Below are positions 33,916 to 42,651 of a DNA stretch of 64,000 nt, piece after piece; the first letter of the stretch is position 1, and each line of letters starts with the position of its first letter. Source of the DNA: Pokkaliibacter sp. MBI-7 (GTDB lineage Bacteria > Pseudomonadota > Gammaproteobacteria > Pseudomonadales > Balneatricaceae). The notes beneath the pieces are model-generated. The model saw only the letters and a program-made list of their open reading frames with translations, ran no database searches and had not been told where the DNA came from. The stretch is from assembly GCF_029846635.1 (NCBI RefSeq), contig NZ_JARVTG010000002.1, forward strand, positions 434,001 through 498,000, read 5' to 3'. The translations under genes were made by a program, and so were the position numbers.

Positions 33916-33937
33916 AAACCCAGCTTCGGCTGGGTTT
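33916..33937 (+). terminator. Terminator hairpin after the DUF2185 gene
   Basis: Perfect 9-bp stem AAACCCAGC/GCTGGGTTT closed by a TTCG tetraloop, 61 bp after the stop codon, with TTTACTGTTTTTAT following. The T-rich tail coincides with the start of the LexA box of the next gene. Confidence 0.75.
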
Positions 33938-33956
33938 ACTGTTTTTATATCCAGTA
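33937..33956. promoter_or_regulatory. LexA (SOS) box
   Basis: TACTGTTTTTATATCCAGTA, agreeing with the gammaproteobacterial consensus TACTGTATATATATACAGTA at 17 of 20 positions and keeping both CTG and CAG with ten bases between. It lies 56 bp before the start codon of the UmuD-like gene. Confidence 0.82.
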
Positions 33957-34011
33957 AAATTTGTGATTTAAGAAAAGATGTGTATATTTGTCCAGTAGTT
34001 GGAGGTCGGAT

Positions 34012-34494
34012 ATGCAACAGACTCAATTGCCATCAATGGAAATCCCTCAAGGTCTGGCCATGGTAAAACGTGCCAGAAAGTCATCAATGCGCCCAGCGGG
34101 AATCTGGAGCCTCAAGCCAGCTCAGTTGATGCTGCCTGTTTTTAGTAGTGTGGGGGTGGACGAAGAATCAGGAGAGGCGGAGCAGAGCTTCGACTTGTCT
34201 GACTATCTGGAAAGAGACCGCCATGATTTCGTCTATGAAGCTTTTGAGCGCTGCTTGCCATCTGGCATTGACTACGGTGATGTGCTGATACTTAACGGTC
34301 GCATGCAGGCTCACAGAGGGGATCTGGTGCTGGTTCAGTCTGAGGATGACATCAGCCTCAAACGGCTGGAGTATGAAGAGGGCCGGCCCTGGCTGTGGGT
34401 AGATGATCCAGAGCCTGTGGGGATGCCGATTGAGGATGGGCAGTCATTCCAGATTCTGGGTGTCGTGACGCGCGTGATACATGCTCTTAAGTAG
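34012..34494 (+). CDS. UmuD-like S24-fold protein lacking the catalytic serine
   Basis: A 160-residue protein whose C-terminal 90 residues align with UmuD along the whole LexA/UmuD fold: DYGDVLILN, AHRGDLVLVQ, ISLKRL, and QILGVVTRVIHALK next to UmuD DVFGVVIHVVKAMR. The catalytic lysine (K117 in LKRL) is kept, but the position of the catalytic serine (GDSM in UmuD) holds R80 in FERC, and the Cys-Gly cleavage site is absent. It is therefore unlikely to cleave itself. The start is ATG 34012, with GGAGG at 34001-34005. A LexA box lies directly upstream. No umuC follows; the next gene is convergent. Confidence 0.8.
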   Translation: MQQTQLPSMEIPQGLAMVKRARKSSMRPAGIWSLKPAQLMLPVFSSVGVDEESGEAEQSFDLSDYLERDRHDFVYEAFERCLPSGIDYGDVLILNGRMQAHRGDLVLVQSEDDISLKRLEYEEGRPWLWVDDPEPVGMPIEDGQSFQILGVVTRVIHALK

Positions 34495-34587
34495 TTGCTG
34501 GTTGAGTGTTGTCAGTGATAGTGCGAACCCTGGCTGAGCAGGGCTCGCGACCGTTAGCCATAGAGCGATGAACTAACGACTACTACA

Positions 34588-36240
34588 TCACATATTCGGA
34601 TAGTTGGGGCCACCTGAACCTTCTGGTGGCACCCAGTCGATGTTCTGCGAAGGATCCTTGATATCACACGTCTTGCAGTGCACGCAGTTCTGAGCGTTGA
34701 TCTGCAGGCGCTTCTCTCCATCATCCTGCTCAACGACCTCATACACCCCTGCAGGGCAGTATCGCTGTGCTGGTTCTGCAAAACGCGGCAGGTTGATGCT
34801 GATGGGGATGGCTGAGTCTTTCAGGCGCAGGTGGCAAGGCTGATCTTCTTCGTGATTGGTATTGGATAGAAATACCGATGACAGTTTGTCGAAACTCAGT
34901 TTGCCGTCAGGCTTGGGGTAGCTGATGGGAGTGAATTCGGCAGCTGGCTTTAGCTGAGCGTAGTCTTCGGTTTCATCTTTCAGTGTCAGCGGGATTTTTC
35001 CGTTGAAAATGTTCTGATCGATAAAGTTGAAAGCGCCACCCAGATAGGTGCCGAATTTATGCAGTGCGGGCCCGAAGTTGCGTGCACGATAGAGTTCATC
35101 GTAAACCCAGCTGGCCTTGAAGTTCTCGGTATATTCGGTCAGCTCGCGACTTCCCTCATCACCCTGTGCCAGTGCTGTAAATAACGTCTCAGCGGCGACC
35201 ATGCCGGATTTCATGGCAGTATGTACGCCCTTGATTTTGGCGAAGTTCAACGTGCCAGCATCACAGCCTACCAGCAGCCCACCGGGGAAGGTCATTTTCG
35301 GCAAACTATTGAAGCCACCTTTGGTAATGGCACGGGCACCATAGGCTACCCGCTTGCCCCCCTCCAGATGCTTGCTCAGGATGGGGTGATGCTTGCAGCG
35401 CTGAAACTCATCAAAGGGGCTCAGGTAGGGGTTGCTGTAGCTGAGGTCAGTAATCAGACCGACAACCACCTGATTGTTTTCCAGGTGATAGAGGAAAGAG
35501 CCTCCTGATGCTCCATTTTCTTCCAGTGGCCAACCTGCTGTGTGGACAACCAGGCCTGGCCGGCTCCTGGCAGGGTCGATATCCCATAATTCTTTGATAC
35601 CGATGCCATAGTGCTGAGGCGTTGCGTCACGATCCAGAGCGAACTGCTTGATCAGACGTTTGCCCAGGTGCCCTCGACAGCCTTCGGCAAAGACGGTGTA
35701 TTTGGCGCGTAGCTCCATGCCAGGCATGTAGCCATCTTTCTCAGTGCCGTCAGCGGCGATGCCCATGTCACCTGTGATGATGCCTTTAACGACGTTGTCT
35801 TCAATGATCAGCTCCTGTGCGGCAAAGCCCGGGAATATTTCCACGCCCAGTTCTTCTGCCTGGGTCGCCAGCCAACGGGTGAGGTTGCCAAGGCTGATGA
35901 TGTAATTGCCGTGGTTGGTCATGGTGCTGGGAATGACGGCATGCGGTGTCTTTACTGATTTCTCTGCATCGCGGAGAAAGTAGACTTCATCATCACTAAC
36001 AGGGGTGGTAAGGGGAGCGCCTTTGGCTTGCCAGTCGGGGAAGAGTTCATTCAGCGCTCTGGGTTCAAGCACTGCGCCAGAGAGAATATGGGCACCGACT
36101 TCTGAGCCTTTCTCTACCAGGCACACACTCAGAGTCTGCTCCTTCTCATTGGCTAACTGCATCAGGCGGCATGCAGTTGAGAGCCCAGAGGGCCCAGCGC
36201 CAATGATGACAACATCAAACTCCATTGATTCACGTTCCAC
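34588..36240 (-). CDS. Electron transfer flavoprotein-ubiquinone oxidoreductase
   Basis: A 550-residue membrane-associated FAD/4Fe-4S enzyme that passes electrons from ETF (fed by acyl-CoA dehydrogenases) to ubiquinone. The FAD motif is VIIGAGPSGLSTACRL; the C-terminal ferredoxin-like cluster has cysteines in QNCVHCKTCDIKDPSQ; YGIGIKELW and GGFNSLPKM are family segments. The start is GTG 36240, with GGAGGG six bases upstream; ATG 36225 (MEFDVVIIG) would be the alternative. It supports the fatty-acid/branched-chain oxidation theme of this stretch. Confidence 0.95.
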   Translation of the reverse strand: MERESMEFDVVIIGAGPSGLSTACRLMQLANEKEQTLSVCLVEKGSEVGAHILSGAVLEPRALNELFPDWQAKGAPLTTPVSDDEVYFLRDAEKSVKTPHAVIPSTMTNHGNYIISLGNLTRWLATQAEELGVEIFPGFAAQELIIEDNVVKGIITGDMGIAADGTEKDGYMPGMELRAKYTVFAEGCRGHLGKRLIKQFALDRDATPQHYGIGIKELWDIDPARSRPGLVVHTAGWPLEENGASGGSFLYHLENNQVVVGLITDLSYSNPYLSPFDEFQRCKHHPILSKHLEGGKRVAYGARAITKGGFNSLPKMTFPGGLLVGCDAGTLNFAKIKGVHTAMKSGMVAAETLFTALAQGDEGSRELTEYTENFKASWVYDELYRARNFGPALHKFGTYLGGAFNFIDQNIFNGKIPLTLKDETEDYAQLKPAAEFTPISYPKPDGKLSFDKLSSVFLSNTNHEEDQPCHLRLKDSAIPISINLPRFAEPAQRYCPAGVYEVVEQDDGEKRLQINAQNCVHCKTCDIKDPSQNIDWVPPEGSGGPNYPNM

Positions 36241-37036
36241 GGTTCACCCTCCGGTTCTTTTTATTCATTGCTCGTGACTGATGTGGCTGGGTGCAGTTTA
36301 TGCACTGCACACCTTTAAAGTTTGCCCGAGACTACCTTTCGCACCTTGAGCAGGCAATAACATAATGGTGCGAGGCTTCTGACAAAATCGTTTATAAAAC
36401 AGCGCCATGATGCTCTGGGTAGCGCTATAGCTGGTATCGCTGTACTTACAGCCGGACTGATATACGTCATCTATAGCTGACGTTATACGTCAGTCCGACG
36501 TTCTGTATTGTTTATGGTAGCCGGCGGCGCTGGTTCAGCTTCTCTCGGCAGTCAGGTAGCTTTTGCTGCAGCAGCGTCGTTTCGTTGTCAAGCAATTCAT
36601 TCGGCTGACGTGTAATAAAATGCAGGATCACCTCTGCAGCTAATCCACTCTTCAGAAAGTCTGAACTGGCCGCGAGGTCAAGTGCTTCAACATCAATTTC
36701 ATTCAAGAAAATGGCTTGACTTCTGCATTTATCCACCAGAGAAACGGATGTGTTAATTTCTGATCACTTTGACGAGTATATTCAACTCGCAGTCGCCAAG
36801 TGTTGCAAGAAATTGCTGTCTGAGCTATTTGGTTTTCTAAATATCTGATTTATATAGGCTTAAAAACTGGTTAAAAAATGATCAGTTTGTTGATGCTGGC
36901 ATGAACTCGGGCTTTAAATGACGTATTCATAACTCTTTCCACAAGGTTATCCACATTATCTTTGGATAACCTGCTGCAGCCTAGAGTTCATGGGCCTTGA
37001 GCCAGGGTCAGGTTAGCGTTTTGCTTTTCTGTGAAT

Positions 37037-37060
37037 AAAAAAAGGGCCACTCAGGGCCCT
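37037..37060 (-). terminator. Intrinsic terminator of aceA
   Basis: 6-bp GC-rich stem AGGGCC/GGCCCT with a 6-base loop; on the minus strand it is followed by seven T residues (A-run 37037-37043). It lies 149 bp beyond the aceA stop codon. Confidence 0.85.
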
Positions 37061-37094
37061 ATCATGGCTGCTCATAACTGTCCATATCGAATGA

Positions 37095-37112
37095 TCATTA
37101 GATATCTAATGA
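37095..37112. repeat. Perfect 18-bp palindrome downstream of aceA
   Basis: TCATTAGATATCTAATGA, a perfect dyad without spacer, between the aceA stop codon and its terminator, so it would be in the aceA 3' untranslated region. It is AT-rich and could equally be a protein site. Confidence 0.6.
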
Positions 37113-37208
37113 GCAAGGCCATTTAAAAGGGCATCCTTGCCCTACGACAGAAGTAATCAGAAGTTTCAGTAAAGGAGCGATCCTTTAACTTGCGCACACG
37201 TTAAGTGA

Positions 37209-38522
37209 TCAGTGGAATTGCTCCTCTTCGGTAGAGCCCGTCAGTGCAGTGACGGATGACTTCCCACCCTGGATAACCGTTGTAACGTCATCAAAGTACC
37301 CGGTGCCTACTTCCTGCTGATGCGCAACAAAGGTGTAGCCACGCTCAGCTGCAGCAAACTCGGGCTCCTGAACCATGTTGACGTAATGTTTCATGCCTTC
37401 GCCACGAGCGTAGTGGTAGGCCAGATCGAACATGTTGAACCACATGTTGTGGATACCGGCCAGTGTGATGAACTGGTACTTGTATCCCATGGCTGACAGC
37501 TCTTCCTGGAACTTGGCAATGGTTTTGTCATCCAGGTTTTTCTTCCAGTTGAAGGAAGGAGAGCAGTTATACGCCAGCAGCTGATCGGGGTACTCCTTGT
37601 GGATGGCATCGGCAAAGCGGCGAGCCTCATCCAGGTTGGGAGTGGCGGTTTCACACCAGATCATATCCGCGTAAGGGGCATAGGCCAGGCCACGAGCGAT
37701 GGCCTGATCAAGGCCGGCGCGGGTACGGTAGAAACCTTCAGCGGTGCGGTCACCCATCACAAACGGCTTGTCGTAATCATCACAGTCAGAGGTCAGCAGG
37801 TCTGCCGCGTTGGCGTCGGTGCGGGCCAGAATAATAGTAGGCACGCCACAGACGTCAGCAGCCAGACGCGCGGCTACCAGTTTTTGCACGGCTTCCTGTG
37901 TAGGCACCAGTACCTTACCGCCCATATGGCCGCACTTCTTCACGGAAGCCAGCTGGTCTTCAAAGTGCACGCCAGAGGCACCGGCTTCAATCATCGATTT
38001 CATCAGTTCGTAGGCGTTGAGCACACCACCGAAACCTGCCTCCGCATCAGCAACGATAGGAGCGAAGTAATCGATGAAGTTGTTGTCGCCGGGATTGACG
38101 CCTTTCTGCCACTGCACCTGATCAGCGCGACGGAACGTGTTGTTGATACGCTTTACTACCGTGGGTACGGAGTCCACGGGGTAGAGTGACTGATCAGGGT
38201 ACATGGACTGATAGCTGTTGTTGTCCGCCGCCACCTGCCAGCCTGACAGGTAAATAGCCTCAATACCGGCTTTGACCTGTTGCATGGCCTGACCACCTGT
38301 CAGTGCACCCAGACAGTTGACGTAGCCTTTCTTGGCATCGCCGTTGACCAGTTTCCACAGTTTCTCTGCACCCATCTTGGCCAGCGTCAGCTCAGGCATG
38401 ACGGAACCACGTAACCGCACGACATCTTCTGCACTGTAAGGACGGGTAATCCCTTTCCAGCGGGGGTTTTCTTTCCAGTCTTTTTCCAGAGCAGCAATCT
38501 GTTCAGCACGAGTCAAGGTCAT
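37209..38522 (-). CDS. aceA: Isocitrate lyase
   Basis: A 437-residue enzyme of the glyoxylate shunt that splits isocitrate into succinate and glyoxylate. The active-site loop KKCGHMGGKVLVPT is intact, as are GGQAMQQVKAGIEAIYLSGWQVAAD and IARTDANAADLLTSD. The length matches E. coli AceA (434 aa). The open frame extends 12 codons upstream, but ATG 38522 has GAGAGG about 8 bases before it and begins MTLTRAEQ. It lies 96 bp downstream of aceB on the same strand, as an aceB-aceA pair. Confidence 0.96.
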   Translation of the reverse strand: MTLTRAEQIAALEKDWKENPRWKGITRPYSAEDVVRLRGSVMPELTLAKMGAEKLWKLVNGDAKKGYVNCLGALTGGQAMQQVKAGIEAIYLSGWQVAADNNSYQSMYPDQSLYPVDSVPTVVKRINNTFRRADQVQWQKGVNPGDNNFIDYFAPIVADAEAGFGGVLNAYELMKSMIEAGASGVHFEDQLASVKKCGHMGGKVLVPTQEAVQKLVAARLAADVCGVPTIILARTDANAADLLTSDCDDYDKPFVMGDRTAEGFYRTRAGLDQAIARGLAYAPYADMIWCETATPNLDEARRFADAIHKEYPDQLLAYNCSPSFNWKKNLDDKTIAKFQEELSAMGYKYQFITLAGIHNMWFNMFDLAYHYARGEGMKHYVNMVQEPEFAAAERGYTFVAHQQEVGTGYFDDVTTVIQGGKSSVTALTGSTEEEQFH

Positions 38523-38618
38523 GGTTATTTCCTCTCGGATAGATGTTTTTATTCTCATTACCGCTACAGCTGTTCTCGGTATGAGAAAACAGGTTTAGGT
38601 AACTGATGGAGGTAAATG

Positions 38619-40217
38619 TCAGTCCAGCGCCTGATAGCCAGGCAAGGTCAAAAACTCTACCAATTCGTCATCAGTGGTGATCTGGTCGAGAATAGTGATG
38701 GCTTTCTCAAAGCGTCCTGCCTGCCATCTGCTTTCCCCTAGTTCTGACCTGACTACCTGAGCTTCTTCTGCCAGCATCTGACGGAGGAGGGCCTTGGTGA
38801 CGACCTGGCCGTTGTCGAGGGTTTTCTGGTTCTGTATCCATTGCCAGATTGAAGTGCGGGAGATTTCAGCGGTCGCTGCATCTTCCATCAAACCGTAGAT
38901 AGGGACGCATCCGTTGCCTGATATCCAGGCTTCGATGTACTGCAGCGCTACCCGAATATTGGTGCGCATGCCCTGTTCGGTACGGACACCTTCAGAGGGT
39001 TGCAGCAACAGGCTGGCGGTGATGGGGGTGTCCTCATCGCGCAGTACGTGAAGCTGGTTGGAGCGATTCCCCAGATAGTGGTTGAAGACAGCCATGGCGG
39101 TATCGGCCAGCCCAGGATGTGCCACCCAGGTGCCATCATGGCCATTGCGTGCTTCGCGATCCTTGTCTGCCGTCACCCGGGCCAGAACCTTTTCATTCTC
39201 CTGCGGATCTTTGGCAGGGATGAATGCCGCCATGCCACCCATCGCCATTGCACCACGCTTGTGGCAGGTGCGAATCAGCAGACGTGAATAGGCATCCAGA
39301 AACGGCTGATCCATGGTCACCACCTGACGATCAGGTAACACCCGGTCGGCATGTCTGCGCAGGGTTTTTATGTAGCTGAAAATGTAGTCCCAGCGGCCGC
39401 AGTTGAGGGCGACAATGTGCTCACGCAGGGCGAACAGAATCTCATCCATCTCGAATACGGCAGGAAGAGTTTCAATCAATACCGTTGCTTTGATGGTACC
39501 GGTAGGCACCTTGAAACGCTGTTCGGCAAAGTGGAAAACCTTGCTCCACCAGGCGGCTTCTTTATAGCTCTGCAACTTGGGCAGGTAGAAGTACATGCCG
39601 CTGCCCTTGGCCTGACGAATGCCGAGGTTGTGGAAGAAGTACAGAGCAAAATCCATCAGACAGCCGGGAATAGCTTCCCCTTTATAAACGATATGCTTCT
39701 CAGGCAGGTGCAGGCCGCGAACACGGGCCAGCAGCATGGCTGGTTGATCCTTCAGGCAGTAATGCTTGCCGGTTTCAGGGTGGGTGTACTCAATGGTGCC
39801 GAGGTTAGCGTCACGCAGGTTCGCCTGACCTTCTACAACACCATCCCAGGTTGGAGACTGCGCATCCTCGAAGTCCGCCATGAAAACCTTGACGTTGGCA
39901 TTCATGGCATTGATGACCATCTTGCGCTCAACGGGACCGGTAATCTCTACCCGGCGGTCCTGCAGGTCAGCGGGAATGCCAGCAATTTTCCAGTGGCTTT
40001 CGCGAATGTCGCGGGTCTCAGCGAGAAAGTCCGGCAATTGCCCGTTGTCGATTTCAGACTGACGGCGGTCGCGATCTTTCAGCAATTGTTTGAGGGCTGG
40101 AGCGAATTCATGCACCAGCTCAGTGAGAAACTCGACGGCATCTGCGCTCAGGATGGCGTCATAGCCAGGCTTCATCTCACCGGTGATCTGTAATCCTTGT
40201 TGTTCTTGTGTGGTCAT
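38619..40217 (-). CDS. aceB: Malate synthase A
   Basis: A 532-residue enzyme that joins glyoxylate and acetyl-CoA to malate. MADFEDAQSPTWDGVVEGQANL, RPRGLHLPEKH-type (RVRGLHLPEKH) and RWDYIFSYIKT mark the AceB (type A) family, and the length is that of E. coli AceB (533 aa). The frame opens further upstream at a TTG, but ATG 40217 with GAGGTG in front is the family start (MTTQEQQG). No kinase/phosphatase gene aceK follows aceA, unlike in E. coli. The 600-bp upstream region is AT-rich and full of small dyads. Confidence 0.96.
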   Translation of the reverse strand: MTTQEQQGLQITGEMKPGYDAILSADAVEFLTELVHEFAPALKQLLKDRDRRQSEIDNGQLPDFLAETRDIRESHWKIAGIPADLQDRRVEITGPVERKMVINAMNANVKVFMADFEDAQSPTWDGVVEGQANLRDANLGTIEYTHPETGKHYCLKDQPAMLLARVRGLHLPEKHIVYKGEAIPGCLMDFALYFFHNLGIRQAKGSGMYFYLPKLQSYKEAAWWSKVFHFAEQRFKVPTGTIKATVLIETLPAVFEMDEILFALREHIVALNCGRWDYIFSYIKTLRRHADRVLPDRQVVTMDQPFLDAYSRLLIRTCHKRGAMAMGGMAAFIPAKDPQENEKVLARVTADKDREARNGHDGTWVAHPGLADTAMAVFNHYLGNRSNQLHVLRDEDTPITASLLLQPSEGVRTEQGMRTNIRVALQYIEAWISGNGCVPIYGLMEDAATAEISRTSIWQWIQNQKTLDNGQVVTKALLRQMLAEEAQVVRSELGESRWQAGRFEKAITILDQITTDDELVEFLTLPGYQALD

Positions 40218-40826
40218 CTGACTACACCTCAAATCCAGTGGCGTTAAACGGTGCCCTAAGGGCGCGGGTCTGACCGAAAAGCGGTCGTTAGGCTGATTAG
40301 GCTAGGGTGGCAGCTTGTTGGGCTTGGCCACCAAGTCTGTCAGGGTTGACCTGGACGCTTGGGCGACGTGTAGCAGTCAGATATCGATAATCGGGGTGGT
40401 GTTTATCGGTTGACTTTGGGTCGCTAGCCGTTGGAGGAAATGATGGACGCGAGGAATGTCAAGGTCAATGAGGCTTCGGTGCAGTGCGGAAAATGTAATA
40501 TTTTTACATGGTGCAATGCACAAAATAATGTAGTTAAACTACCGGTTTGTAGTGACTCAAGTTTTATTTAAATTATTGAAAAATATAAATATAAAGTTAG
40601 ATGAATGATATTTATTAGACTTTTTGTTGATGCAAAAACGCCTGATGCGCTGATGAATTACAAGAATATTAAATAAAATATATATTCTTAAATAATCTAA
40701 AAAATGTAGTTCTGTAGTGTGCCACAAGGTTTTACCTGAGTCTGAAAAGCAAACAAGCCCATACCTGAGTGGTAATGGGCTTGTTGCCGGGCCTGCAGGC
40801 GCAGTGTGCCTGAGTTATAAAACTAC
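40218..40826. other. aceB upstream region, AT-rich with several dyads
   Basis: 609 bp without a gene. Between 40490 and 40545 three close dyads occur: ATGTAA-N5-TTACAT (40493-40509), GTGC-N3-GCAC (40511-40521) and GTAGTT-A-AACTAC (40530-40542). TGTAGT recurs near 40548 and 40707-40720. The part from 40550 to 40720 is strongly AT-rich. This looks like a control region for the glyoxylate genes. Confidence 0.5.
40752..40785 (-). terminator. Terminator of roxA
   Basis: 14-bp stem AACAAGCCCATACC with GGTAATGGGCTTGTT (one bulged A). On the minus strand it is followed by TTTGCTTTTC, 41 bp beyond the roxA stop codon. Confidence 0.75.
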
Positions 40827-42011
40827 TTAAAAATCAATATTTTCCAGGTAAAGACTACCTTGGTTGTAAAGGATCTGCAGAATGGCCTGATTGGCGCTCT
40901 CTGCTAATCCATCCTGTAGCTGTTGCAGATCGAACTCACGCTCATGGCAAAGTGCTTTTACAAATGCGGCACTCTGAGGGGGGCAGGGGAATGCGGCACC
41001 ATCAGCGAATAATGTCACGCCTCCATCACCTACTTCCGTCCAGGCAAAGCGACTGCTGTCAGTGCGGCGCAAAATGGCACCCTGTTCCAGCCATTCCAGC
41101 AGGGTGTCTGCACCCATTTCTTCCTCAGGCGCGAGGTCCATTTCTGCGTACTTGGGCTCAGTCATTGCTTTGCCGAACCATTGGGCCAGATTTTCCTTAT
41201 TGCTGACGACTTCTTCCAGCAGGGTTTGCAAACGCTGGACAGCGTCCGCGGTAATTTCTGCGGAGTTGGCTTGCAGGGGCAGGTTCTGATCGGCGTAACG
41301 CTGTTCTGGCAACAGGCGTTCACCCACATAGTCGGTAAAGTCGCGCAAGATTTCCTGCACGGATGGGGCACGGAATCCGACCGAGTAGGTGACGCAATCA
41401 TCACCCACGGCAATACCGTTGTGTCCTACACAGGGTGGGAGGTAAAGAATGTCGCCGGGGTTCAGGTCATACACTTCTTCTGGTTGCCAGTCTGCGACAA
41501 TCTTCACCGGCAGGTTGGGTTTCAGGGCTGAACGGCTGTCAAACAAGCCACCCACTTCCCAGCGGCGAACACCTTCTGCCTGTACCAGAAACACATCGTA
41601 GTTGTCGTAATGGGCACCGACACCACCACCATTGACGGCGTAGCTGATCATCAGATCGTCCATGCGCCAGCGTGGGATGAAACGGAACTGATCCAGAAAG
41701 TCAGCTGCTTCAGGCAACCAGTGGTCAACGGCCTGTACCAGCAGCGTCCAGCGATCTTCAGGGAGTGAACTGAATGTATCGTCATCAAAGGGGCCGTGTA
41801 GCAGTTGCCAGTCCTGTCCTTCGCGTTCGCCAATGATCAGGCGTGATTCCACTTCTTCTTCACAGGAAAGACCGGCCAGTTCGTCGGCACTCAGCAGTGG
41901 TTCAAAGTCCGGGAGGGCGTTGCGAATAACGACGGGCTTTTTTTGCCAGTAATCACGCAGGAAAACGTCAACAGGCATATCGCCAAGATGAGTGAGAGGT
42001 GCCTTATTCAT
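40827..42011 (-). CDS. roxA: Ribosomal protein uL16 arginine hydroxylase (JmjC oxygenase)
   Basis: A 394-residue 2-oxoglutarate/Fe(II) oxygenase of the YcfD/RoxA type that hydroxylates an arginine of ribosomal protein L16. The iron ligands are visible: HYDNYD (HxD) near residue 125 and the distal His in CVGHNGIAVGD. It keeps the N-terminal FLRDYWQKKPVVIRN and the C-terminal winged-helix part. ATG 42011 has GGGA in front; the upstream ATG 42023 has none but cannot be excluded. The length is close to E. coli RoxA (373 aa). Single gene. Confidence 0.9.
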   Translation of the reverse strand: MNKAPLTHLGDMPVDVFLRDYWQKKPVVIRNALPDFEPLLSADELAGLSCEEEVESRLIIGEREGQDWQLLHGPFDDDTFSSLPEDRWTLLVQAVDHWLPEAADFLDQFRFIPRWRMDDLMISYAVNGGGVGAHYDNYDVFLVQAEGVRRWEVGGLFDSRSALKPNLPVKIVADWQPEEVYDLNPGDILYLPPCVGHNGIAVGDDCVTYSVGFRAPSVQEILRDFTDYVGERLLPEQRYADQNLPLQANSAEITADAVQRLQTLLEEVVSNKENLAQWFGKAMTEPKYAEMDLAPEEEMGADTLLEWLEQGAILRRTDSSRFAWTEVGDGGVTLFADGAAFPCPPQSAAFVKALCHEREFDLQQLQDGLAESANQAILQILYNQGSLYLENIDF

Positions 42012-42651
42012 GCTGATTCCCATACTGAAGTAAATAGGTACGCAGTCTCACGAGTGCCGGAAATCAGTATTCCGACCCTGATCTCAGCGTGGTGCTGCGG
42101 GTTGGCGCGCATCATATACCTATCCTGTGACCAGTGCATTTCTCCATGACGAAGGCTTGATGTCGGGCAGCAGATCAAGCCGACGATGACTGCGCAGCCG
42201 CGCTCTTTTTTTCACTGTTGAAGTCATTATTGAACGAACAGACGGGTGTATGAGGCCATTACATGCATCGTTCATACATCTTTAAAAAAAATCATGGGAA
42301 CTGACTTTTTGAGTGAGTTGCCTGCATTGGCGCCATCTTATCCCCCCAGTGGGCGCCTTTTTTTCTTTTGAATCATTGGTTTAGTTTTTTGTGTACAAAT
42401 CCCGCCAACGACTGGCAGGATCATGATGTCATTGAAATCACATGTTTCTTTTATTTTTAGTGTGACTATTGTGACATTTAAGAATTTTGACCGTTTGCGC
42501 TTATTTTTCACTCAACTACTTTTAGTTTGAGATGCCTGTGGGTGGTGTGGACACGATGTCTGGAGCCGCGTACCCAGCTGGATGTACGGACTTGAAAGCG
42601 CGTAAACCGGGCTGTTGAAGCCTGGATAGCCCTTGCTGGAGGCAACTGAAA
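42012..42651. other. Upstream region of the chemotaxis operon
   Basis: 640 bp between the divergent roxA and the STAS gene. A terminator-like GGCGCC hairpin with a T7 run sits near 42330-42366. A bulged hairpin (CTCAACTA 42511-42518 with TAGTTTGAG 42523-42531) lies 120 bp before the operon. I could not find a convincing sigma-28 or sigma-54 promoter by eye. The open frames here are not protein-like. Confidence 0.4.

Larger units (their letters stand above)
36241..37208. other. Long intergenic region between ETF-QO and aceA
   Basis: 968 bp. A 74-codon minus-strand frame at 36512-36736 (GTG start, no ribosome site, no family resemblance) is possible but unsupported. The region holds an imperfect 45-nt hairpin (36453-36497), an AT-rich stretch around 36820-36900, the aceA terminator, and an 18-bp palindrome. 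The ETF-QO promoter must be near 36241-36330. Confidence 0.45.

Noticed and set aside
36512..36736. 74-codon minus-strand frame with GTG start in the ETF-QO/aceA spacer
   Set aside because: No ribosome site, no family resemblance; kept only as a remark in the intergenic entry.
39351..40193. 280-codon plus-strand open frame inside aceB
   Set aside because: Antisense to aceB, without a family resemblance; the malate synthase motifs are on the minus strand.
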